64,000 bases of DNA, taken from Aliiruegeria haliotis. Its GTDB lineage: Bacteria; Pseudomonadota; Alphaproteobacteria; Rhodobacterales; Rhodobacteraceae. Shown piece by piece: positions 43,069 to 52,179 of this stretch. The stretch is from assembly GCF_003003255.1 (NCBI RefSeq), contig NZ_PVTD01000003.1:310001-374000 (forward strand). The letters run 5' to 3'. Position 1 is the first letter of the stretch. Every line of letters begins with the position of its first letter. Made by a program: the position numbers and the translations under genes. Under the pieces are notes generated by a model. That model did no database searches and was not told where the DNA came from. It saw only the letters and a program-made list of their open reading frames with translations.

Positions 43069-43854
43069 ATGGAACTCCCCGACAATCTCATTATCAACGC
43101 TCTCTACGCGCTGGCCATTGCGATCGTTGGCCTCTGGCTGTCGAACTGGGTCGCGGGGCGGATCCGCAAGCTGCCCGCCTACAACGAAAAGTTCGACCCG
43201 ATGCTGGCGCGGTTTCTCGCCAGCATCGCAAAATACGCGATCCTGGCGTTTGCAATCATCTTCATACTGGGGCGTTTCGGGATCCAGACGACGTCGCTGG
43301 CGGCCCTCATCGGCTCCGTCGGTATCGCGGTCGGCCTCGCCCTTCAGGGGACACTTGGCCATCTGGCGTCCGGCGTCATGCTGGTCGGATTCCGCCCCTT
43401 CAAACTGGGTGATTTCATCGAAGTCGCAGGGCATTCCGGCACAGTCGAACAGATCACGCTCTTCACGACAGAACTGACAACCCCGGACAACGTGCAGATC
43501 ATCGTGCCCAACGGGGACGTCTGGTCCTCGGCCATCGTCAACTTCTCCGCCCATGACACGCGGCGCGTGGATCTCGTTTTCGGTGTCTCCTACGACAGCG
43601 ACCTGAAGGCGGCCGAGAAGATCCTGAACGACCTGATCGCCACACAGCCGCGTTTCAAGAGCGACCCCGAGCCCTTCGTCAAGGTCACGAACCTCGGCGA
43701 CAGTTCGGTGGACTTCACCGTTCGCGTCTGGTGCGAGGCCGCGGATTACTGGGATCTCAAGTTCGACCTCACCCGCAAGGCAAAGGATGCCTTCGAGGCG
43801 GGCGGGATCGACATTCCCTTCCCGACGCAATTGCAGATCAACAAGGCGGTCTGA
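43069..43854 (+). CDS. Small-conductance mechanosensitive channel (MscS family)
   Basis: 261 residues, close to E. coli MscS. Three membrane helices are seen: about 8-28, 46-66 and the pore helix 71-104 (SLAALIGSVGIAVGLALQGTLGHLASGVML), with the Gly/Ala packing pattern. The cytoplasmic beta domain begins RPFKLGDFIEVAGHSGTVEQI and includes IIVPNGDVWSS. It releases solutes on hypo-osmotic shock. It is the last gene of the run, 15 bases from the convergent peroxiredoxin gene. Confidence 0.93.
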   Translation: MELPDNLIINALYALAIAIVGLWLSNWVAGRIRKLPAYNEKFDPMLARFLASIAKYAILAFAIIFILGRFGIQTTSLAALIGSVGIAVGLALQGTLGHLASGVMLVGFRPFKLGDFIEVAGHSGTVEQITLFTTELTTPDNVQIIVPNGDVWSSAIVNFSAHDTRRVDLVFGVSYDSDLKAAEKILNDLIATQPRFKSDPEPFVKVTNLGDSSVDFTVRVWCEAADYWDLKFDLTRKAKDAFEAGGIDIPFPTQLQINKAV

Positions 43855-43869
43855 TCAGCCGGGGCGGCG

Positions 43870-44358
43870 TTAGAGCAGCGAAAGCACCGCCTCGCCGCCC
43901 GTCATCGCACAGGTGCCGCGCCCTTCCTCGATGCGCAGGAGCTCCACCGCGCCATCGTCGACGACCATCGCGTATCGCAAGGAGCGCGCGACAAGACCGA
44001 CCATCGGCGCATCGAACCGCATTCCGATGCTCTCCGTGAACTCGCAGCCGGCATCCGCCAACAGGGTGATGCCAGCCGCCGACGCTCCGGACTGTTCGCC
44101 CCAGGCGCGCATCACATGTGGATCGTTGACAGAGATCAGCAGGATCTCGTCGATGCCCTTCGCCCGGATCTCGTCTGCGGACCGGATCACGCTGGGAAGA
44201 TGCGCTGTGGAGCACGTCGGAGTGAAAGCGCCCGGCATGCCGAGCACCAGCACACGCCGTCCGGAGAGCAGGGGTGCAAGGTCGACCTGCTCTGGTCCCT
44301 CTGCTCCGATCACGGTGAAACGCGCATCTGGCAGCTTTTGTCCGTTTGAAATCTTCAT
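43870..44358 (-). CDS. Peroxiredoxin (Prx5/AhpC-TSA-like)
   Basis: 162 residues from ATG 44358, which has GAGGGA upstream. The peroxidatic Cys49 lies in PGAFTPTCSTAHLPSV, the Prx5 hallmark, and two more Cys are at 105 and 150; either could be the resolving one. It reduces peroxides with thiols such as glutathione or glutaredoxin. It is divergent from the FAD reductase gene with only 81 bases between the starts, so the two may share a promoter region. Confidence 0.92.
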   Translation of the reverse strand: MKISNGQKLPDARFTVIGAEGPEQVDLAPLLSGRRVLVLGMPGAFTPTCSTAHLPSVIRSADEIRAKGIDEILLISVNDPHVMRAWGEQSGASAAGITLLADAGCEFTESIGMRFDAPMVGLVARSLRYAMVVDDGAVELLRIEEGRGTCAMTGGEAVLSLL

Positions 44359-44439
44359 GGGGTCCCTCGCGCCGTTTTCATTGCTTCGGCTGCCAGATAT
44401 AGGACGTGCGTTCGGAGTGACCAGCCTTTGGAGGGAAAC

Positions 44440-45648
44440 ATGTCGGGGATCGTGGTTGTAGGAGCCGGTCAGGCCGGCGCATCGCTGGTTGCAAAACTCA
44501 GGACCGAGGGGTTCTCGGGGCCGGTCACGCTGATCGGCGAAGAGCATGTCCCCCCCTATCAGCGCCCGCCGCTGTCAAAGAAATACCTCTTGGGCGAGAT
44601 GGAGCTTGAACGGCTCTTCCTGCGCCCCGAAGCCTTCTATGTCGACAACGACATTCGCCTGCTGACCGACCGCCACGTCGATGCGATCGATCCGGCGGGC
44701 CGCACGATCCTGATGGGCTCGGAAACCCTGAGCTACGAACACCTCGCACTGACAACCGGGTCGGTTCCGCGTCGTCTGCCGTCAGCCATTGGCGGATCTC
44801 TGGACGGGGTGCACGTGGTGCGCACGCTGACCGATGTCGACAGGATGGCGGCAGAGGTGACGCCCGGCGCGCGGGCATTGATCGTTGGCGGTGGCTATAT
44901 CGGGCTGGAGGCTGCGGCTGTCGCCCGCAAGCTGGGCCTTGAGGTCACGCTGGTGGAGATGGCCGAACGCATCTTGCAGCGGGTCGCCGCGCCCGAGACC
45001 TCGGACTACTTCCGCACGCTTCACGAAGGCCACGGCGTGGATTTGCGCGAGGGCGTCGGTCTGGAGCGCCTTCTGGGCGAAGGGCGGGTCACCGGTGCCC
45101 GGCTCACCGACGGAACCGAACTGGCCGTCGATATCGTGATCGTCGGCGTCGGCATCTCTCCCGCCACGGGGTTGGCCGAGGCCGCCGGGCTGACCCTCGA
45201 CAACGGGATTGCTGTGGATGCCTTCGGACGCACGTCCAACCCGAACATCTGGTCGGCGGGCGACTGCGCCTCCTTCCCCCGGCATGGTGAGCGTATTCGA
45301 CTGGAAAGCGTTCAGAACGCCATTGACCAGGCGGAACTGGTGGCCTGCAACATGCTGGGTGCGGCGGCTGCCTATGACCCGAAAATCTGGTTCTGGTCGG
45401 ATCAGTACGATGTGAAGCTTCAGATCGCCGGGCTCAACACTGGCTATGACCGCGTCATGACCCGCCCGGGCGACAAGGTCGGCGTGGTGTCTCACTGGTA
45501 CTATCGGGGCAACACGCTCCTGGCAGTGGACGCCATGAACGACCCGCGTGCCTACATGGTGGGCAAGAGGTTGATCGACAATGGGAAATCTCCCGATCTG
45601 AACATCGTCTGCGACCCTTCGGTCGAGCTGAAATCCCTGTTGCGCTGA
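44440..45648 (+). CDS. FAD/NAD(P)-dependent ferredoxin-type reductase
   Basis: 402 residues with GAGGGA before ATG 44440. The FAD motif is VVVGAGQAGASLV, the NAD motif LIVGGGYIGLEAAAVA, and the third FAD contact WSAGDCASFPRH. The text PYQRPPLSKKYLLGE is typical of putidaredoxin/rhodocoxin reductases that pass electrons to a [2Fe-2S] ferredoxin and a P450 or dioxygenase. No such partner is nearby, so the partner is unknown. Its stop shares one base with the rsmD start. Confidence 0.88.
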   Translation: MSGIVVVGAGQAGASLVAKLRTEGFSGPVTLIGEEHVPPYQRPPLSKKYLLGEMELERLFLRPEAFYVDNDIRLLTDRHVDAIDPAGRTILMGSETLSYEHLALTTGSVPRRLPSAIGGSLDGVHVVRTLTDVDRMAAEVTPGARALIVGGGYIGLEAAAVARKLGLEVTLVEMAERILQRVAAPETSDYFRTLHEGHGVDLREGVGLERLLGEGRVTGARLTDGTELAVDIVIVGVGISPATGLAEAAGLTLDNGIAVDAFGRTSNPNIWSAGDCASFPRHGERIRLESVQNAIDQAELVACNMLGAAAAYDPKIWFWSDQYDVKLQIAGLNTGYDRVMTRPGDKVGVVSHWYYRGNTLLAVDAMNDPRAYMVGKRLIDNGKSPDLNIVCDPSVELKSLLR

Positions 45649-46208
45649 TGCGGATCATTTCCGGGAAGTTTCGCGGACTCGGGCTCGCTTCGGTCGGCAA
45701 GGGAGATGCCGCCGCGCATCTGCGTCCCACGTCGGATCGTGTGCGCGAAAGTCTGTTCAACCTGCTCGCGGCAAGCCACGGCGACCCGGCACCGGGGGCA
45801 CGTGTACTCGACCTCTTCGCGGGGACAGGCGCGCTCGGGCTGGAAGCCATGTCGCGGGGCGCTGTACATGCAACCTTCGTGGACGAAGGCGCCAAGGCGC
45901 GCGCGCTGCTGCGGGAAAACATCGAGAAAACACGGACACAGGGCATCACGAAGCTCTACCGTCGCGATGCCACCCGTATGGGACCAAACCGCGGCGCGCC
46001 ATTTGACCTGGTTTTTCTTGACCCGCCCTACGGGAAGGGACTTGGCGAACGGTCGATCGCCTCTTGCGTCGAGGGAGACTGGCTGGCGCCAGACGCCTTG
46101 ATCATCTGGGAAGAGAACACACCCCAGGAGGTTCCGACCGGCTTCACACTGGAGGATCGGCGAAAGTACGGCGATACGCACATGACCCTGATGCGGCGGG
46201 TCGGTTAG
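45648..46208 (+). CDS. rsmD: 16S rRNA (guanine-966-N2) methyltransferase
   Basis: 186 residues of the RsmD family. The start MRIISGKFRGL, the motif RPTSDRVRESLFNLL, the SAM-binding VLDLFAGTGALGLEA and the catalytic FLDPPYGKG are all present. It methylates G966 of 16S rRNA in the small subunit. It is coupled to the upstream reductase gene through a one-base TGATG overlap. Confidence 0.94.
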   Translation: MRIISGKFRGLGLASVGKGDAAAHLRPTSDRVRESLFNLLAASHGDPAPGARVLDLFAGTGALGLEAMSRGAVHATFVDEGAKARALLRENIEKTRTQGITKLYRRDATRMGPNRGAPFDLVFLDPPYGKGLGERSIASCVEGDWLAPDALIIWEENTPQEVPTGFTLEDRRKYGDTHMTLMRRVG

Positions 46209-46396
46209 TCTGGTTGTGTCGGCGACCGCCCACTGAGTGAGGGCGCGCGCTGAACGTATCCCGACGGACTGCGAAACGAACGCCCGTGCTCTCGGCAAGC
46301 TTGGTTCGGATCCGGAACGATGACGGTGCAAGAGGCCACGGACGGCCCGCCGTGAGTGGAGGTGTCCGAGGAAATTACGACGAAATGGAGAGAGTG

Positions 46397-46915
46397 ATGG
46401 AGCGAACCTGGCAGCGCAGAGCAATCCTGGCAGGGATCGCCGCGAGCATGGCGATTGCGCCACCGGCAGGAATCGCGGCTGAACCGTCCGTGCTTGTCTA
46501 CGACGTGACGTCCTCTGGTTCGCCAGCCTTGCCGCTGCTGGAGATCGATGCAAAGGCCCGGGTTCGAGTCCGGGAAGTGCCCGGGCAGATCCCGGAGGTC
46601 CGGGGCCAACTCACAGAGTACAGCCTTGCAGCGATCCTCCGTGTGCTGGTGGAAGATATCGGAGTGCTGACAATCGATGATACCCGAATCGAGGCGGAGA
46701 TACGTGCCACAGACGCTGCGCGCGGAAGCGTGCCGAGCATTGCCGACGGTGGTGTGACACGGCTGGTCCTCGACGTGCCCAAAGGGCGCAACGTGATCGA
46801 GCTCCATGCAACAGCCCTGAAGGCAGGCATCTACCCCGACATCGACGACCTCCAGCGATTGCGGCAGGCAGAAACCTACCTGCTGGAACTGGTGGGGCGC
46901 CTTCGCGCCCGGTGA
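46397..46915 (+). CDS. Uncharacterised exported protein
   Basis: 172 residues from ATG 46397, which has GGAGAGAG directly upstream; ATG 46385 is in frame but less well placed. The N terminus (WQRRAILAGIAASMAIAPPAGIAA) has paired Arg before a hydrophobic stretch and an AA cleavage site, so it is Sec- or Tat-exported. The mature part (about 143 residues) has no motif I recognise; it is rich in beta-type segments followed by a C-terminal helix (DLQRLRQAETYLLELVGRL). It lies before mtgA, 102 nt away, so an envelope role is possible but not shown. Confidence 0.65.
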   Translation: MERTWQRRAILAGIAASMAIAPPAGIAAEPSVLVYDVTSSGSPALPLLEIDAKARVRVREVPGQIPEVRGQLTEYSLAAILRVLVEDIGVLTIDDTRIEAEIRATDAARGSVPSIADGGVTRLVLDVPKGRNVIELHATALKAGIYPDIDDLQRLRQAETYLLELVGRLRAR

Positions 46916-47017
46916 TGCAAACCACTGCGGTGCCTCATCGCAATACATGCGCGCTTGAATCACGGGCAGACCATGTAAATTGTTGCGCCCGGACGCCGCG
47001 CCGATAAGGTCCGCGGC

Positions 47018-47788
47018 GTGGCAAGGACAAGCAAATCAAGGAGCGGCAAGGGCAAGTCCACCCGAACCGCGGCACCGGCGAAGACGGCCCGGTCGAAGCG
47101 CCCCGCGCTTCCCGTTCGGGTTGCGCTGTTTCTACGGCGCTGGATCTGGCGCCTGATGCTGGTCCCGCCAGTGCTGCTGCTGGCGCTGATCATCCTGTAC
47201 CGGTTCGTCGATCCACCGATCACCCACACGATCTGGACCGAGCGGCATCGGCTCGGCTCGGTGGACCAGCAGTGGGTCGATATCGAAGATGTCTCCGAGT
47301 TTGCGCCGCGCTCCATCGTGGCGGCCGAAGATGCCAATTTCTGCCTGCACTGGGGCTTCGACATGGCCGCGATTCGCGAGGCGCTGGACGACGGCGGTCA
47401 GCGTGGTGCCTCCACGCTCAGCCAACAAACTGTGAAGAACGTCTTCCTATGGCAGGGGCGCAGCTGGGTGCGCAAGGCGCTGGAGGCCCTGATCACGCCG
47501 GTCGTGGAAATTGCCTGGCCGAAGAAGCGAATCCTGGAGATCTACCTCAACGTTGCCGAAATGGACGAAGGCGTTTTCGGCATCGAAGCGGCGGCGCACC
47601 GGTATTTTGACCGCCCCCCGCTGGAGTTGACCGCCACACAGGCCGCGCGGATCGCCGCCGTGCTGCCAAATCCCAAGGGTCGGAATGCCGGGCAACCGAG
47701 TTCATTCGTGCGGCGGCGGGCCGCTTCCATCGCCGACGGTGCGGCGACAATTGAGGCGGACGGCCGCGCAGCATGTTTCGAGGATTGA
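47018..47788 (+). CDS. mtgA: Monofunctional peptidoglycan glycosyltransferase
   Basis: 256 residues. A basic N-terminal tail (about 30 residues, Lys/Arg/Thr/Ser-rich) precedes one membrane anchor (about 46-62). The GT51 domain has catalytic Glu104 (VAAEDANFCLHWG), GASTLSQQTVKNVFL, KKRILEIYLNVAEMDEGVFG and TATQAARIAAVLPNP. It polymerises glycan strands without cross-linking. The GTG start at 47018 has weak ribosome-binding potential; no better start is upstream. Confidence 0.93.
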   Translation: MARTSKSRSGKGKSTRTAAPAKTARSKRPALPVRVALFLRRWIWRLMLVPPVLLLALIILYRFVDPPITHTIWTERHRLGSVDQQWVDIEDVSEFAPRSIVAAEDANFCLHWGFDMAAIREALDDGGQRGASTLSQQTVKNVFLWQGRSWVRKALEALITPVVEIAWPKKRILEIYLNVAEMDEGVFGIEAAAHRYFDRPPLELTATQAARIAAVLPNPKGRNAGQPSSFVRRRAASIADGAATIEADGRAACFED

Positions 47789-47846
47789 AAAACCCGGGGT
47801 TAGGCTGCAAGTAAAGGCATTGCCGGAAACCGAGAACACATCACCC

Positions 47847-48512
47847 ATGAACCGACTTTATCACGTCCCGTTGTCTCCGTTCTGCCGCAAGGTGCGCCTT
47901 GTGCTCGCAGAGAAGAAGATCGAGGTGGAACTGGTCGAGGAGCGGTATTGGGAACAGGACGCGGATTTCCTGCGCCGCAATCCCGCCGGCAAGGTGCCTG
48001 TCCTGCGGATGGACGGGCGCACGATGTCGGAGAGCCAGGCGATCTGCGAATACCTGGAGGAGATCTCGCCGGAACCACCGCTGCTGCCGAGAGCACCGGA
48101 GGGGCGCTATGAGGTACGACGGTTGTGCGCCTGGTTCGATGACAAGTTTCACCACGAGGTGACGGCAAACTTGCTGTACGAGCGTGTGAACAAGAAGATC
48201 ACCAAGCAGGGCTATCCCGAAAGCCGCAACGTGAAAGCAGGGGCGAAGGCGATCAAGTATCACCTCGACTACATGACGTGGCTTCTGGACCAGCGGCGCT
48301 GGCTCGCTGGCGATCAGATGTCGATGGCGGATTTCGCGGCGGCTGCGCATATCTCCGCATTGGACTATATTTCCGACGTGGACTGGAACCGGAGCGCAAA
48401 TGTCAGGGATTGGTATGCCAAGATCAAGTCGCGCCCGGCCTTCCGGGGGCTTCTGGCCGACCAGATCCCGGGCTTCCCGCCGTCGGTGCAATACGCCGAT
48501 CTTGATTTCTGA
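47847..48512 (+). CDS. Glutathione S-transferase family protein
   Basis: 221 residues. The thioredoxin-like domain opens LYHVPLSPFCRKVRLVLAEKKI, with Ser8 and Cys11 near the active-site position, and NPAGKVPVLRMDG plus MSESQAICEYLEE, which bind glutathione. The C-terminal helical domain follows. It may conjugate or reduce electrophiles; substrate unknown. ATG 47847 starts at the family N terminus; the longer frame overlaps mtgA. Confidence 0.9.
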   Translation: MNRLYHVPLSPFCRKVRLVLAEKKIEVELVEERYWEQDADFLRRNPAGKVPVLRMDGRTMSESQAICEYLEEISPEPPLLPRAPEGRYEVRRLCAWFDDKFHHEVTANLLYERVNKKITKQGYPESRNVKAGAKAIKYHLDYMTWLLDQRRWLAGDQMSMADFAAAAHISALDYISDVDWNRSANVRDWYAKIKSRPAFRGLLADQIPGFPPSVQYADLDF

Positions 48513-48608
48513 GATATCCAGCCGCGCGTGTGGGTGTTTGCGCCCGCTTCGGCGCGTCGTGGTGGACTGCCCGCAGGGCCTCCGTTCGTCAGGAGCAGGA
48601 CTGAGCGC

Positions 48609-49637
48609 ATGGACGGGTTGAGGGCTCGGCTGGAGGCACAGGCCCGCGCGGAAGGGTTCGTTGCAATGGGGGTCTGCCGCCCAGATTCCATCGGGCATGT
48701 TCCGGAGGCACTGTCTACGTTCGTGGCAGAAGGCTACCATGGACAGATGGAATGGATGGCCGACCGGATGGCCTGGCGTGGCGATCCCGTGGCGCTCTGG
48801 CCGGAGGCCCGATCGGTGATCGTCCTGGCAGAGAGCTATTCACCTGATGATGACCCGCGTGATGGGCTCGAACAGCGCAATTGCGGGAACATCTCCGTCT
48901 ATGCGCGCGGGAAGGACTACCACGATCTCGTCAAGAAACGGTTGAAACGGCTCGCGCGGTGGCTGATCGCCGAAGCTGGTGGCGAGGTGAAGGTTTTCGT
49001 GGATACGGCGCCGGTGGCCGAAAAACCTCTGGCGCAGGCGGCAGGGCTTGGCTGGCAAGGCAAGCACACCAACCTAGTCAGCCGCGACATGGGGAACTGG
49101 GTGTTCCTGGGCTCGATCTTCACCACACTGGAGCTTCCCACAGACCCCGCTGAGGTCGATCACTGCGGGTCCTGCCGATCCTGCCTCGATGTCTGCCCGA
49201 CAGCGGCCTTCGTGGCGCCGTACCGGATGGATGCCCGCCGGTGCATTTCCTACCTGACGATCGAGCACAAGGGCCAGATTCCCGAAGACCTGCGCGAGGG
49301 TCTGGGGAACCGGATCTACGGCTGCGACGACTGCCTGGCCGCCTGCCCGTGGAACAAGTTCGCGGTGGCCGCAAGCGACATGCGCTATGCTGCGCGTGAC
49401 GGGACATTGGCACCGCCGCTTGCCGAACTTGCAGCTCTGGACGACCGTGCCTTCCGAGAGCGTTTCGCCGGCAGCCCGATAAAGCGGATCGGGCGAAATC
49501 GCTTCGTCCGCAACGTGCTCTACGCAATTGGGAACTCCGGTGCGCCGGCGTTGATCGCAACCGCGAAACCCCTTCTGGACGACCCGGATCCGGCAGTCGC
49601 AGACGCGGCCCAATGGGCGATCGACCGGCTATCGTAG
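48609..49637 (+). CDS. queG: Epoxyqueuosine reductase
   Basis: 342 residues. QueG converts epoxyqueuosine in tRNA to queuosine using cobalamin and two [4Fe-4S] clusters. The motifs are [42 protein letters not shown], the clusters [12 protein letters not shown] and [11 protein letters not shown], and [21 protein letters not shown] 48609 was chosen because 27 upstream codons do not fit the family; AGGAGC lies farther upstream than usual. Confidence 0.94.
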   Translation: MDGLRARLEAQARAEGFVAMGVCRPDSIGHVPEALSTFVAEGYHGQMEWMADRMAWRGDPVALWPEARSVIVLAESYSPDDDPRDGLEQRNCGNISVYARGKDYHDLVKKRLKRLARWLIAEAGGEVKVFVDTAPVAEKPLAQAAGLGWQGKHTNLVSRDMGNWVFLGSIFTTLELPTDPAEVDHCGSCRSCLDVCPTAAFVAPYRMDARRCISYLTIEHKGQIPEDLREGLGNRIYGCDDCLAACPWNKFAVAASDMRYAARDGTLAPPLAELAALDDRAFRERFAGSPIKRIGRNRFVRNVLYAIGNSGAPALIATAKPLLDDPDPAVADAAQWAIDRLS

Positions 49638-50085
49638 GGGCCTTGGGGCGGCGGGTCGCGTTTGTCGGCGGCGTCGAGTGTGGTAAGATGGCGGTGGAAG
49701 TGATTTGGGGAGATCGCCATGAGCAAACATGTTCTGGATCATCCGACTCGCCGCGATTCGTCGCGCGTCGTTCCTTTCGTCACCGTTCGGCGGCGTCTGG
49801 AACCGACCATGACCAGCCCTCGGGCACGTGTGATGCTTCGCCGGACGAAAGCGCCGGTTAACGCGTCGCTGCGCACGCGCGCGTTCCTGAGAATAGAACG
49901 GGGCTACGAGGCCTGAGGTTGGTCGAAATTGCCTGAATGGCCGTCTGTGCGACCTGTCCCGCAAAGACGGGCCGGGTTGACGAAGCGTTTTGCAGGCGTG
50001 TGTTCATTGATCGGAACCCGAACCGGATTGCGATTGCTCTCCGGCGCGTTTGGGTTGGGCTGTAGCCCAGTGTTGGGACCGGGCA
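49638..50085. other. Gap of 448 bases after queG, mostly without recognisable genes
   Basis: This stretch holds one small candidate ORF (49719-49916, listed separately). Apart from that I see no tRNA, terminator or repeat. It may include promoters for the small ORF. Confidence 0.4.
49719..49916 (+). CDS. Possible small Arg-rich protein
   Basis: 65 codons from ATG 49719, with GGGGAG seven bases upstream and a TAAGAT -10-like box near 49683. The product would be very basic (14 Arg). It resembles no family I know, and GC-rich DNA often opens such frames by chance. The ribosome-binding site is its main support. Confidence 0.3.
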   Translation: MSKHVLDHPTRRDSSRVVPFVTVRRRLEPTMTSPRARVMLRRTKAPVNASLRTRAFLRIERGYEA

Positions 50086-50556
50086 TCACCAGCTATGTGG
50101 GCGCGCAGCATCGCGTCGCTGGCGCAAGAGACTTGCCGCCTCGGTCGACAGCCGAAGGCCGGTGGCAGCATCCGCGGCATGGTAAGGACCGAATGACGAA
50201 TCGCCGACGTGAAAGGTGACATCGACACCTTGCCTGCCGGAAACCTGGTGGAGGAGGATAGAGACCTCGATGCCTTTTGCGTAAAACGCGTCGTGGAGTC
50301 TTGCGCCGAGGTAATGTGCGGCCCGTTTCTGATCAGGGGATACACCACAGTGGATATCCGCCCGAACGACCATACTGTTGGTTTCGAGTCCCTTTGCCGC
50401 CAGCCTCTCCATGGTCAAGGCAAGTGGCTGAAAAGTTGGATCCCCGGAAATGTGATAGTAGCTGAGCGCGATCGTGGCTGGCGTTGCAATCGCCACGATC
50501 ATCGCCACCAACACGGATATCTGCCGCTGCGGCCGTTTCGGCGCCGAATGCTCCAT
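50086..50556 (-). CDS. Uncharacterised single-span membrane protein
   Basis: 156 residues. A basic N terminus (SAPKRPQRQ) is followed by one membrane helix (about 14-34, VLVAMIVAIATPATIALSYY), then a soluble part of about 120 residues with two Cys-poor halves (VVRADIHCGVSPDQKRAAHY, then FHVGDSSFGPYH). There is no motif I recognise. It lies downstream of ilvE in the same direction but beyond a likely terminator. The start ATG lacks a clear ribosome-binding site. Confidence 0.5.
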   Translation of the reverse strand: MEHSAPKRPQRQISVLVAMIVAIATPATIALSYYHISGDPTFQPLALTMERLAAKGLETNSMVVRADIHCGVSPDQKRAAHYLGARLHDAFYAKGIEVSILLHQVSGRQGVDVTFHVGDSSFGPYHAADAATGLRLSTEAASLLRQRRDAARPHSW

Positions 50557-50594
50557 GACAGGAGCCTAGGGCCGAACGACCAAAGAAATCGTTA

Positions 50595-50620
50595 AGCGCC
50601 AATCGTTGCCGCGTGGCGCT
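50595..50620 (-). terminator. Likely terminator of ilvE
   Basis: On the minus strand, AGCGCCA (50620-50614) pairs with TGGCGCT (50601-50595) around a 12-base loop, followed by TTAACGATTTCTTT. It lies 20 nt after the ilvE stop. The stem is short and the T run is broken, so confidence is moderate. Confidence 0.5.
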
Positions 50621-50640
50621 CGTCCTTCCGTCCCGTGGGA

Positions 50641-51510
50641 TCAGGTGCGAACGAGTTTTTCGTACTCTTCGGCGATACCGCGGGCCAGTTCACCGACTTC
50701 GAAAGAGTAGTCGCCAATCTCGCCCACCGGGGTGACCTCGGCGGCCGTGCCGGTCAGCCAGCATTGCTGGAAGCCTTCCAGCTCCTCGGGCATGATGTGG
50801 CGCTCTTTCACCGAAATACCCTTCTGCTTGAGCATCTCGATCACCGTCTGCCGCGTGATCCCGTTCAGGAAGCAATCGGGAAGCGGGGTATGCACCTCGC
50901 CGTCACGGACAAAGAAGATGTTGGCGCCCGTCGCCTCGGCAACATAGCCGCGATAATCGAACATCATCGCATCCGAACACCCTTTCGCCTCCGCCGCGTG
51001 CTTCGACATGGTGCAGATCATGTAGAGACCCGCCGCCTTGGCATGACTGGGGATCGTCTCCGGGCTGGGGCGCTTCCACCTGGAGATATCCAGTTTGGCC
51101 CCCTTGAACTTGGCGTCACCATAGTAGGCGCCCCACTCCCAGGCGGCCACTGCCATACGGACGGGGTTGCGCGCCGACGCGACACCCATGTCTTCTCCGG
51201 CACCACGCCAGGCAACGACCCGGACATAGGCATCGTCGAGCCCCATTTCCTTCAACGTCAACGCCTTGGCGGCCTCGATTTCTTCCACGCTGTAGGGGAT
51301 CTCGAAGTCGATCATCTCGGCGGACTTCCTGAGGCGCTCGGAATGCTCCACGCTCTTGAAGATCTTGCCGTGATACGCGCGCTCTCCCTCGAATACGGAG
51401 GAGGCATAGTGCATCGCGTGCGTCAGGATGTGCACGTTCGCTTCGCGCCAGGGCACGAGCTTGCCGTCCATCCAGATAACTCCGTCTCGATCATCGTATG
51501 CGCCAGCCAT
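50641..51510 (-). CDS. ilvE: Branched-chain amino acid aminotransferase
   Basis: 289 residues from ATG 51510 (GGAGAAATGAT upstream). A fold-type IV PLP enzyme that makes valine, leucine and isoleucine. Motifs: VHILTHAMHYASSVFEG, the PLP-lysine region HAKAAGLYM (with the Lys in SHAKAAG), FDYRGYVAEATGANIFFVRDG, and CWLTGTAAEVTPVGEIG at the cofactor phosphate. The gene is divergent from petP, 156 bases apart, an arrangement I recall from other Rhodobacterales. Confidence 0.94.
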   Translation of the reverse strand: MAGAYDDRDGVIWMDGKLVPWREANVHILTHAMHYASSVFEGERAYHGKIFKSVEHSERLRKSAEMIDFEIPYSVEEIEAAKALTLKEMGLDDAYVRVVAWRGAGEDMGVASARNPVRMAVAAWEWGAYYGDAKFKGAKLDISRWKRPSPETIPSHAKAAGLYMICTMSKHAAEAKGCSDAMMFDYRGYVAEATGANIFFVRDGEVHTPLPDCFLNGITRQTVIEMLKQKGISVKERHIMPEELEGFQQCWLTGTAAEVTPVGEIGDYSFEVGELARGIAEEYEKLVRT

Positions 51511-51666
51511 ATCATTTCTCCGGGGCCGATTTTTCAAAAGTTGCGCAGATTATGTCCGCTTCGGACGCATTGTTGCGCAAAAACTGATCGGAGCTAGCAG
51601 TTGAGTCTGGCAATGTCAACAAGGCTGACATAAAACTCGGGAAACGACGATCAAACGAGGTCGGAT

Positions 51667-52179
51667 ATGGCAGACGGGCCAGGCGGAGGCGCACAGCGCG
51701 GTGAAACGCTGCTGTTCCTGACGGACGAGCAATTGCGCAAGGGCATCGAGGCGATGTTCTTTGCCTACAAGGGGTTTACCGCGGATCCCGACCGGATACT
51801 GGAGACCCGCGGCTATGGACGGGCTCACCACCGCGCGATTCATTTCATCCATCGCTCGCACGGGACGACGGTGAATAACCTTCTGGCAATTCTCGGAGTG
51901 ACGAAGCAATCTCTGAACCGGGTGCTTCGGACCCTGATCAAGGACGGGCTGGTCGAAAGCCGGGTCGGGACGCGCGACAAGCGGGAGCGGCATCTCTACC
52001 TCACCGAGACCGGCCAGATTCTCGAACAGGAACTGAGCGATGCTCAACGTGCGCGAATGCGTGATGCGTTTCGCGTTGCAGGGCCGGAAGCGGTGGCGGG
52101 GTTCCGTACCGTCCTGGAGGCAATGATGGATGGAGAGATGCGGCGGCGCTATCTCCGGCTGACGGAGGGTGGCCAATGA
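51667..52179 (+). CDS. petP: MarR-family regulator PetP
   Basis: 170 residues with a MarR winged helix: LLFLTDEQLRKGIEAMFFAY, YGRAHHRAIHFIHR, TVNNLLAILGVTKQSLNRVLRTL and VGTRDKRERHLYLTETG. The following response-regulator gene overlaps it by four bases, the petP-petR pair described in Rhodobacter capsulatus, where petR was needed for growth. No cytochrome bc1 (pet) genes are next to it here, so the name rests on the pairing and family. Confidence 0.85.
   Translation: MADGPGGGAQRGETLLFLTDEQLRKGIEAMFFAYKGFTADPDRILETRGYGRAHHRAIHFIHRSHGTTVNNLLAILGVTKQSLNRVLRTLIKDGLVESRVGTRDKRERHLYLTETGQILEQELSDAQRARMRDAFRVAGPEAVAGFRTVLEAMMDGEMRRRYLRLTEGGQ

Noticed and set aside
49638-50085. tRNA or other stable RNA in the post-queG gap
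   Set aside because: No acceptor stem pairing with a TTCGA-type T-loop was found.
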